This document shows, in pieces, positions 56,089-64,000 of a DNA stretch of 64,000 bases. Made by a program: the position numbers and the translations under genes. Location: the NCBI GenBank assembly GCA_038363925.1, contig JAQQWL010000015.1:2294001-2358000 (forward strand), given 5' to 3'. Numbering within the stretch: position 1 is the stretch's first letter; each line of letters begins with the position of its first letter. Origin of the DNA: Apiospora phragmitis. Taxonomy: Eukaryota > Ascomycota > Sordariomycetes > Amphisphaeriales > Apiosporaceae. The notes beneath the pieces are model-generated. The model saw only the letters and a program-made list of their open reading frames with translations, searched no databases and was not told where the DNA came from.

Positions 56089-56989
56089 GGAGATGAGGTA
56101 CTACATACAAAAGCACTTGCTTTCATGTTTAAGAAGCAATGAGTAAAGGATAACTTATCTTGCGCCGTGTTGGCGTACCGATAAAAAGAAGCTTAATCAC
56201 GATACAATGTGAATGATTGTCAGCTAATTCGCTGTACTAGGACTGCAGCAACTTGGTGTAATGAGTCCCCCTTGACTATATTTGCTGTGATGTTCATACC
56301 AGGGCCTGCCTGTCAAAGGGATGTTCAGTAGTGGTCACATTGGAGTGTTATTCTTGGTGCGACATGTGTCATTGTCAATTGATCCTCGACTATAAACAAG
56401 TAATCGACAGCTTCTTTATTCGTAACTGTCATTCTCCCATAGTTGCATTATCAAAGTATTTCCATCTGTTTGGTGGTTCTTGGTAACCTCACTTCTGTGA
56501 CATTGCTATGCTAAAACTTCTAGGAAGGGATGTCGTTACCCCTGGTTTCTCTATTACGTTTATGCCTTTGCTGTTAATGATAGCTCGCCTGCTGATTGCA
56601 TTCTCCATTGGCGACCTCTTTGACCTCTGTAATGTAGTGCGTGTGTCTACATGTTCTTGAATGTAGACAGGTCTTCTTTGTAACACATAGGATAATTGTC
56701 TACCACCAGACAAGAAGCACTAAGAGCTGTCATCGAAGGCTAAGGGGCTTGGCGCAAATCGGTAATACACGGGGTAGGCCTAGTCGTTTCAAGAGTCGCT
56801 GCTGAGGAACTCGGGCGAGTTGCCCGGATATCTATACACGAGGATCCATTTCTTCAAGGGGGCGATAGGCAGGCCACGACGGTCACATACCCAGGCGGTC
56901 GGCGTGAATCTTCTAAGTAACATTCTCGACGACGAGCCTAAGTTCGTTTTTGTGTATTTTCCTATTGTCGCCAGCCCGTAGAAGGTGAA
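56089..56989. other. Intergenic
   Basis: No gene supported. The last five bases before the transposon (56990-56994, CACGC) form one half of its target-site duplication. Confidence 0.45.
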
Positions 56990-56994
56990 CACGC

Positions 56995-57121
56995 TGTTGG
57001 AACAGCTGGAACTGAAGCTGTCCATATTACTTTAAAAGGGGTGCCACGTGCCTACGCGCACGAACCCCTTTCCTGTTTCATCAAGAGGGGCATACGATGC
57101 CCCTCGCAGCTCGTACTGAAG
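56995..57121 (+). repeat. Partial LTR in inverted orientation
   Basis: Matches the reverse complement of 58642-58516 with only a few substitutions (all C/T or G/A) and no gaps; ends at the 11-nt shared sequence. Confidence 0.85.
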
Positions 57122-58143
57122 TGCGAGTCCATTAGATGGTATATCTCGTCCCATCTCTTTTCGGGTCCGATATGGTTGAGATAGAATGCCTCCGCACGGC
57201 CGGAAAGAATGTCTGGGAAGACTGCATGGTATTGGTCTTCTGGTATATCTAGCCGTCGGCATGTTCCGATGAACATCCGTACTCTGTCGCAGAAGATGTC
57301 GTACGGCTTGCCGGTATAGTTCTTTTCCTTCCTCCACACCTTCGAGAAGGTGACGACCTTATTTTGATCGATTTTGCCGTTATAGATAGCTCGGCTTGGA
57401 GGGATATCGTATTCCGTGACGTACGCTGGACCAGATAATCGTACGGTCTGGTCCGGCGGTACCGGAGTTGGAGAAGGAAAAGGGACGATGTCTTGCGACG
57501 TTTGGGTGCTTGGGAATCCAGGGTTGGACGTCGGGCCTGGAGTGTCCCGTGGTGTCGCGGACGATTGCTCCGTACGGAGACCGGGTGTCTCTTGCTTAGG
57601 CGGCGGTTGTTCGACTGTCTGTTCTGGGGAAGAGTGTGGAACATCCTCTTTTCGGGTTTCCGAAGTCGGTTCTGCCGGTCGGTCCTGTTGGTGTGCGGGA
57701 GCGGCCGGTGGTACTAGTCGTGCGAGCTTGCTCTTAAAGGATCCGCCTATCGGTATATTGACTCCGTTTCCCTCGAGGTAGTAACAGAGCTCTTTCTGGA
57801 ATGTACGGTTAACTTGACCGAACTGGTATTCGGTCCATCCTTCGAACTCTGCGTTGAACGCCTTCTGGAGGAACGTTCCTTTTATCTTCAGCATACAGTA
57901 TTCTGAGAAGCATCGTGCGAGGTACGTCGTGAGCAGTTCGGGTGTTATCTCTTCGGAGAGTACTTCTGGAAGTTCGAGTTCCTAGAGAGCGAGGTTGACG
58001 TTCCTTTTCCAGACTGCTAAAGGGATCCCGGTATCTTGGGAAACTTCTTCGTACGTGAGTGGTTCGGGGTCTAGGGTTGTCGGTCTATCTGGGTTCGGTG
58101 CGTCCGGGCTCGATCCCGATTCGCCGACCGCGATTGACTCCAT
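57122..58143 (-). pseudogene. Retrotransposon gag, 3'-truncated with one internal TAG
   Basis: Starts at ATG 58143-58141, meets one TAG about 52 codons in (CAG-to-TAG type), then continues open: AFNAEFEGWTEYQFGQVN, a Pro/Gln-rich middle, and SKVWRKEKNYTGKPYDIFCD to DEIYHLMDSHFST. It then runs into the inverted LTR. The part carrying the Cys/His knuckle and all of pol are missing, so it cannot move on its own. Confidence 0.75.
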
Positions 58144-58438
58144 TTAGCAGGGGTTGTCGTCTTGCAGATCGTACGACAGGGTTGTCTAGGTATATAGTTG
58201 CATACAGCCTAGCTGGTCTCGCGTATAATTCGGAACCTGGTCTCCTCCCTATGACATACACTCGGGAAAAGGGGTTCCTCCTCGTACGGTTAATTCAGTT
58301 CGGCTCTTCCTTCGAATCTCTAACGGGCGGAAATTCTCGGGGCTCCTTAACACGGTCGCCCTTACGTCGGTAGGGGCGTGGAACCGTCTCTTCACTCTTA
58401 CCAATCTGTGATCGCCACGGGCAACCACTAATCAGTGT

Positions 58439-58642
58439 TGAATGGGCTCTCGTACGTACGGTGGTTCCGGTTTTAATCGGGGTTTAATCGTTCTTATTCT
58501 ATTGTTCATATCTATCTTCAGTACGAGCTACGAGGGGTATCGTATACCCCTCTTGATGAAACAGGAAAGGGGTTCGTGCGCGTAGGCACGTGGCACCCCT
58601 TTTAGAGTAATATGGACAGCTTCAGTTCCAGCTGTTCCAACA
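58439..58642 (-). repeat. Complete LTR, 204 bp
   Basis: TGAATGGG...CCAACA on the + strand. Same length and orientation as the LTRs at 37621-37824 and 44373-44576 and the least mutated of the three. Confidence 0.88.
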
Positions 58643-58647
58643 CACGC

Positions 58648-59252
58648 CCCTTTACTTGCACTTTATCATCATCGCTTTTAAACACACAATCGAACCTTTT
58701 CTGTAGAGACTGGCAAAGGACCTCAAAATAAACTATAGCAGAGTGTTGACTAGTACATGACAAGAAGATTCCGTATTCTATATATCTTAGACAACGTTTC
58801 ATACTGCTGTTGCAAGCAAGACGCTGTCGCCATTGTTTCTTGATGAGCTAAGCCATGAAAAGTTCTCTTGCTTCCAATGTTCCTCCTTAGCATGCCTGTC
58901 GCTTGTCTTTCACTGTTGAGGAATTGTTCGGCCCCTCGTCCCTTTGAAATGTCTCAAGAGTACAACTCGTTCACAGGGCCATATAAGCAGCACTCGATCA
59001 AACTTGTAGCTAGTGCACTCTCGCAGGAACCGGGATACGGTTAGTTAGTCCTGTTCTGTATATGATGATGACGATGAATGATGCCCATTAAATTAACGAC
59101 TAAGCAGTCACTTCCTACGGGTCATTTCACTTCGGAATACAGGTTAATAACTTGATTCTCCTCGTAATCTATTTTCTTCTGAAATCTCGCAAGCAATGAC
59201 TCAGACAGCAGTGTAATGGAGGACGGGCGGCGATCTCAATCCAGTAGTTTGA
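58648..59252. other. Intergenic
   Basis: 3' flank of the MYND gene; no gene supported. Confidence 0.45.
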
Positions 59253-60682
59253 CTATTCCATATAGCCTCGTCCACCCGTCAAGTAATTCTCCAACTTCTG
59301 AGCAGCGTCGTCATAAACATCTAAATCAAAACTGTTCCCCTTCATCAAGTCGCCCAATGAGTCCTCCCAACCCTCGCGCTGCCACGACCTCTCTTCTGGC
59401 GGGCCCAGATATGGGCTATCGCTGACGACCAATCCAAGGAAGTCCCATACGCCGTCGAATCCGGTCTTCTTCACGTCCTTGCCCTTGCCCTTGCCCTTGT
59501 CCATCATTAGTGAACCTCCGTGATGAGGCTGCTGCTGCTGCCGTCCCAGCAGGAAGTCACACTCCTCCCTGAGAGAACAGCGGTGCGCGTTCCGTAGGAG
59601 GCGCAGTACTTCTTCCGTCTCGAACCAGGCCGGGTATACTTCGAACAGGGCCAGCACCATATGTTCGTAGGAGCCGTGCGAGTACGCCCCGGGCCGGTAG
59701 CTGAGCGTTTCTTCGCGCAGATCGATCAACTCGTGCATGAATACCTCATTGACCGCGTTAACCGCGCGCCCTAAAGCACCGCAGTGCGCCATCAACTTGC
59801 TCTCCGTCTGCAACAAGTCGTTGTAGGGCCGGCCCACGAACTTTTTGAGCGACAGCGGGCTCCGCACCGCATTCTTCTCGACCTCCCGCCACAGCTCGAC
59901 GGGCAGCCGAACGGCCACGACCTTGCGGGCGACCTTGGAGTTACGGATGTCGACGAGCAGCTTCGCCTTGAGCAGCAGCACGGCGCGAGGAAGCCGAGGT
60001 TGCCGAAGTACTCGCGGACCATGAACTGGGGGTCCTCGAGGACGTCCTCGTCCTCGAAGTCGAGGAACGCGGGCGCGAGGTTGTCGTCGTCCCAGTCGAA
60101 GTCGTCGTTCTGGCCCGACGTCTCCCACCACTTGACGAAGTCGTAAACCTCCTGGTCGCGGTCGAGCCGCAGCATCAGCGCCGGCACGTGGTCGCGCACG
60201 CCCATGTTGTCGCTGCGGCAGAGCCGGAGCATGTCCAAGAAGTGGTCGAGCGCCTCCGCGACGCCGTCCGGCGTGCACGCCAGCCGCGCCTCGTCGGCGA
60301 CGGCGAAGCGCGCCCGCATATAGTCGCGCGTGTTGAGAATGCCCCAGAAGCGGCCCACGTGCGTCGCGAAGGCGTTGGCGGGCGTCATGAAGTCCTCGGT
60401 GGCGTGGCGGACGGCGTGGGCTTCCTGCGCGAGTTTGGCGCGCAGCTTGCTCATCCGCTTGCAGAGCTGCTTGTGGCGCGGGCGGTGCGCGACTTGGTGC
60501 TCGCCGCTGCAGTAGCGCACGAGGCGGCAGCCCGTGCAGCGCCGGAGGGCGGGGCTTTGGCGGACGGCGTCGCAGGCGTCGCAGGCGGCGCAGCGGTGCT
60601 GGAGGGGGCCGCGCGGGCCGTCATAGGCGGGGTGGTTATGAGCCATGGGCAGCTTTTCCGTCTCGTACTTCGTTATACTCAC
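59253..60682 (-). CDS. MYND-type zinc-finger protein, reading frame broken near 59985
   Basis: Start at 60682 (MSITKYETEK) or at the Met of MAHNHPAYDG 12 codons later. The MYND finger occupies about residues 30-75 with the full set of ligands: CAACDACDA, RRCTGCRLVRYCSGEHQ and HKQLCKRM. MYND fingers bind Pro-rich peptides and bring proteins together. A helical region follows, with FWGILNTRDYMRARFAVADE, HFLDMLRLCRSDNMGVRDHV and QFMVREYFGNLGFL. At about 59981-59992 one base seems missing: the frame reading on as AVLLLKAKLLVDIRNSKVAR is different from the upstream one and runs to the stop at 59253. The downstream half (MAHCGALGRAVNAVNEVFMH, SHGSYEHMVLALFEVYPAWF) is clearly coding. Such MYND proteins without a SET domain are frequent and mostly uncharacterised in Sordariomycetes. 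Confidence 0.78.
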
Positions 60683-62388
60683 TGCAAAAAGGAGTTGGGG
60701 ATTGGATGAGTTGCGGTAATATGTACTTAGGTATTTATCAGAAGAAGAAAGGACGGATGGGCAATAGCAAACGTGTTTCAGACCAAACGATACACCTTGG
60801 TCCGTGACACGCTTAAGTTACTTGACAGGGGTCTGTCTGTCTGGGGGGTTTTGTGTAGCGCGACAGCGCACAAGCAGCCGACAAGGATCTGAAGACGGGT
60901 GGGGACCCCGGGAAGTCAAAACCGACGACATGGACGGCAGGCCCGGTTTGGATCTTGTTGAATAGGACACAACTAACTTACGAGACACCAATAAGGATCA
61001 GAATAATTCAATAAGAGGTGCTGTTATTGATTCTTTCTTTCTATCTCTCTATATGTGTCGGAATACTTTACTCCTATAAGGGTTGGGACGGAAAAAAAAC
61101 GAGAAACTGGGAACCAGACGTGCGAGACCATACGGACCTACGCCATTCGAAAGCGGCGGTTTCGAGCAATCGATTGCGCCTGGTAAGGTGTCTGTATTGT
61201 TTCTGGTGGGCGAGATATGGATGAGTGTCAACGGCGGTTGCCCATCGTTTTTTCAGGGCCGTTACGGCTTAAGTAAGCAATCTGGTGGGGAGCTTGAGAA
61301 AAATGAAACCCGTAATGATCACTGGAAGACTGCCAGAACGCATTACTGATTCCAGGTTCGTTATTGGGGTACTATTGCCCAGTTGCGATACATAATATGT
61401 GCGTCCTCAGGGGGTATCATCCGATGTAAATGACTTAGATACAGTTGCATTAATCTACTATTTGGAGGGATGTTGAAGATCATTGCATGACGAGTGCTAC
61501 TAGAATGGAAAAGATTAAGTGATTATCATGTGCGCTTCGGTTCAAGTGTTGCTAGGGGTACTCCCGTGTATTGGCGGGTGATTTGGTGACGGACGGGTCA
61601 TCCTAGAAAGTAGAGCCCTAGCCGTTACTGTGGCAAAATGGGCAAATCCTTGGGCTATGATAGGTCAATAAAGCATAGCAAACATTGTGTGCAGAGGGGA
61701 ATAGATAAGATCAGGTTTGATTAGGGCTTCTTAGGGTACTTTCCCTTGTCGACTCGGATCTGTACCTGCAACCAATACGAAGGCAAGCACTGTTGACCTA
61801 TGGATAAGGATGTATCGACGACAGCTACGGGTGTGTCATGCCCTAAACTGTTGTGTCTAGGCAGGGCGAGTGGGGTTTTGACAATTTTAATACGTGGGGG
61901 ACGCGTCTCCTTGTCCGGGGAAGCGTGTTTGCACCCCCAGATCAGCCATCTCCGGCCTACCGACTACCTGCCTACCTACGGAGGATCAGTAAATTCCCGT
62001 CCACGGATGCTGATTCGGCCCCACACGCGCGCACCCGCCTACCCGCCTAATGTGTCGATTTTCTTGGGCGGATAAGCCTTACTGATCTGAGTTCTCTCCT
62101 ACCTCCTTAAATATCTGCACTTTTCCCCACCAACCTCCTCCACAACCTTTCTTTCCCCAGGTTTTTCATCCTCTCCTTAAACCAACACAACACATCCACT
62201 TTGGCTTTGCACACCATTGCCTTCCATCCTCATCGGCTCTTACTACCATTGCCTCCCACCCTTTCCGACTATTGCTACCGTTGCCTTCCATCCCTCCGGC
62301 TACTGTTGCTACTTACTCCCCACCCTTCTGGCAATCAATAACTACTCCACATGTTACTTCACCTTCTCACCCGAAGTTATCAAGCAAG
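60683..62388. other. Intergenic, 1.7 kb
   Basis: No gene supported. The last 300 bp are C/T-rich leader of the next gene. CCTACCTACC-type short repeats occur near 61970-62045. Confidence 0.45.
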
Positions 62389-63174
62389 ATGGCGGCTCAA
62401 TTGCCTTTCGGCTTTCAGCAACTCTCATTCGAGCTTCAGTATGAAATACTAGGTTATACGAGCCTAGTCGCGCCCTACGAGCGGGTTTACTATACCAACA
62501 CAGGCTTCTGCGTCTGTGTTTCTCGGCAACTGGCCCGAACAATTGGCCCGGTCAACGCCAGAGAGTTCTTCCTGGCAAGCCGGGCAGTCCAGGAGCTTGC
62601 TATAAACGTGTTCTATAGCAAGAATGAGTTTGTGATCGAGGCGGCACCCCCGACTGCTTTCGCCATGGCTCCGGCCCCGCGATTCCTTAGCTCGATTGTC
62701 CCACCACAGGGACTCGAATTAATGAAGACCTTGTCGGTGGATACAACGATGAACGACCCGGACTGGCGACGGGTCGCGGGACATGTGGCGCCGAGGATGT
62801 GGTCGCTTCGGGTCTTGACGATTGTTGCTAGATACGATGCCGATGACCGCATATATGACTTCGGCAGCATGCCGGTCTTGAATTACCTTCGACGCTTAGT
62901 CGAGGAGAAGATCTGGCCTGTAATGGCTTTGGATGATCGCTTTGAGCAGCTGGCTGTGCATTTGCACAGCGGCGCAGGAAGTGCAATCGCCGGCCGGGAT
63001 CCACGAATGGAGCCCGTTTACTTCCTCGAGCGAGAGGACACGCCCGAGAAGTCGAGCTTCTACAAACGCATCAACAACAACAACAACAACAACGCAAGCA
63101 ACGGCCTGGTCCGTTTTGCTCAGCGTAATGGCTTTGTTGAAGGCATGGTATATATCCTGAGCCCTAAGCCCTAA
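62389..63174 (+). CDS. 261-residue protein, possibly F-box-like, function unknown
   Basis: Start at ATG 62389 (MAAQLPFGFQQLSFELQYEI); TTG-initiated frame upstream belongs to the C/T-rich leader. LPFGFQQLSFELQYEILGYT at the N-terminus resembles the first helix of degenerate fungal F-box proteins (L-P-x-E-L-x-x-x-I-L), which would link to SCF ubiquitin ligases, but the match is weak. The rest has alternating helices (REFFLASRAVQELAINVFYS, PVLNYLRRLVEEKIWPVMAL) and no known motif. Seven Asn are encoded by an AAC repeat near the C-terminus. Single exon, undamaged. Confidence 0.65.
   Translation: MAAQLPFGFQQLSFELQYEILGYTSLVAPYERVYYTNTGFCVCVSRQLARTIGPVNAREFFLASRAVQELAINVFYSKNEFVIEAAPPTAFAMAPAPRFLSSIVPPQGLELMKTLSVDTTMNDPDWRRVAGHVAPRMWSLRVLTIVARYDADDRIYDFGSMPVLNYLRRLVEEKIWPVMALDDRFEQLAVHLHSGAGSAIAGRDPRMEPVYFLEREDTPEKSSFYKRINNNNNNNASNGLVRFAQRNGFVEGMVYILSPKP
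63072..63093 (+). repeat. AAC trinucleotide repeat inside the coding sequence
   Basis: About seven AAC codons in a row encode an Asn run (INNNNNNNA) in the 261-residue protein. Confidence 0.7.
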
Positions 63175-64000
63175 GCCCCAACTCACATCCCATCCCATGA
63201 ACACCACCAACATATTGCAACTTCCTTAAGTCAACCACTCTTAGAAAGCGCGCCACATAATCACTTTCTTGTATGAACTAGACACTAACATCTAGGAAAA
63301 CAGGTTCGGACTTCAGCTGTCGAGGAGCTCATCGAGGAGCGCCTCTAAGTGCCCCACGGATATGGACGCCTCGTTTCATGCGCACGTTATGCGGAACACA
63401 GATACACAAGATATGCTGGTGGAGATACTTGCTGGTCATAATAGGACGTTTATACGAATGTCTGTACCTCTATGGAGCCCGACCTGCACAAAACCATCTC
63501 CCAGATTCCCCGCACGCACCCTTTTTGGACTTCGCTGTCATACTCAGCGACACACACCTTTCTTTCTCGCAAACTGATGGGACATCAGAGAGGAAGGCGA
63601 AAGCGCAACTGTCGCGCATCTGTATAGATATAGAAAGGATGAGTACTTCAACAATAACAGCTTGACTACGCCGTTGTGCCCGCATCAAATCATCCATTAA
63701 TGGCTGCTCTCATGTGTCGCTTCTCCGACGTCTATATTAACCGGGACTTTTGTCAACATCTCCACGATATCTCAACATCCAAACCAGCCTATAATCGATG
63801 TTGGAGTCCAGCCCTGATCGTCTCTGACTTCAAATATCAGCACCGCTTCTGATCAGAACGCCCACCACATCCGTCTTTTCCACTTCTAGATACTATTATC
63901 AGACACCAGCCACAACGGCGTGATTCCATCCATCGTCATCTTTGCGTTCGGGATCGGCACTTTCTGCGATCAACAGCTCGACTGTGTGATTCTGTCCATG
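63175..64000. other. Intergenic to the window edge
   Basis: Short open frames only; nothing supported. Confidence 0.45.

Larger units (their letters stand above)
56995..58642 (-). mobile_element. Truncated copia-type retroelement with LTR ends in inverted orientation, flanked by a 5-bp target duplication
   Basis: The right end is a complete 204-bp LTR (58439-58642, ending CTGTTCCAACA). The left end (56995-57121) is 127 bp of the same LTR but as its reverse complement (starting TGTTGGAACAG), so both outer ends are the same LTR terminus. CACGC flanks both sides (56990-56994 and 58643-58647). Between them lie the leader (58144-58438) and a truncated gag on the minus strand. The join between gag and the inverted LTR lies at TCGTACTGAAG (57111-57121), a sequence present in both gag and LTR. 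The element is much less RIP-mutated than the 37-44 kb copy. A perfect duplication around an inverted-LTR structure implies it was integrated in this form. Confidence 0.8.

Noticed and set aside
58530..58570. Apparent compensatory change in the LTR palindrome GAGGGGyAtcgtaTrCCCCTC between the two LTR copies at 57 and 58.5 kb (T:A versus C:G).
   Set aside because: Both differences are CpA-to-TpA changes read on opposite strands, which is what RIP produces in a palindrome; RNA-structure covariation is not needed.
1..64000. CRISPR arrays, operons, riboswitches or ribosomal RNA genes.
   Set aside because: No regularly spaced repeats, no bacterial gene arrangement and no recognisable rRNA sequence were seen; the window is fungal nuclear DNA.

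Overview
The window looks like nuclear DNA of a filamentous ascomycete (Pezizomycotina, probably Sordariomycetes). Genes carry short GT...AG introns of about 54-150 nt, proteins are of fungal type (CBM1-GH5 cellulase, PTR2/POT transporter, OCH1-like GT32, TAF11), and repeats are AT-rich with the C-to-T/G-to-A damage expected of RIP. No CRISPR array, operon or prokaryotic feature was seen. The species is not identifiable from what I can see.

Layout. 0-0.6 kb: 3' end of an unrecognised coiled-coil gene. 0.6-7.3 kb: gene-free. 7.3-16.4 kb: intact genes (RasGAP, a small unknown protein, POT peptide transporter, Cys-rich single-pass surface protein). 17-26 kb: a gene graveyard in which an OCH1-like glycosyltransferase, a JmjC-like protein, two unidentified proteins, a serine-protease-like protein and a fungal membrane protein all carry in-frame stops and/or frameshifts. 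27-35.7 kb: mostly housekeeping or single-copy genes (possibly myristoylated small protein, TAF11, GTP cyclohydrolase I with two frameshifts, intron-containing tRNA-Tyr, secreted endoglucanase). 35.9-44.8 kb: a TA-flanked inverted-repeat DNA element of Fot1/pogo size, split by a nested 6.96-kb Ty1/copia-type LTR retrotransposon, strongly RIP-mutated. 45-48.4 kb: a broken AIG2-like gamma-glutamylcyclotransferase gene and a 728-residue repeat-rich protein. 51.8-56.1 kb: a KEN-box-containing unknown protein and thymidylate kinase (frameshifted). 57.0-58.6 kb: a second, truncated copy of the retroelement whose two LTR ends are in INVERTED orientation and which is flanked by a perfect 5-bp target duplication. 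59.2-63.2 kb: MYND-finger protein (frameshifted) and an unrecognised 261-residue protein.

Two kinds of damage recur. Nonsense codons explainable by one C-to-T change (CAG/CAA/CGA to TAG/TAA/TGA) cluster at 17-26 kb and in the transposons, as expected of RIP or cytosine deamination. Single-base or dinucleotide indels also hit genes whose products should be essential (GTP cyclohydrolase I, thymidylate kinase), so some may be assembly errors; raw reads would decide. Roughly 11 kb of other coding sequence here is free of indels.

All family assignments are from reading the translations; no database search was run.
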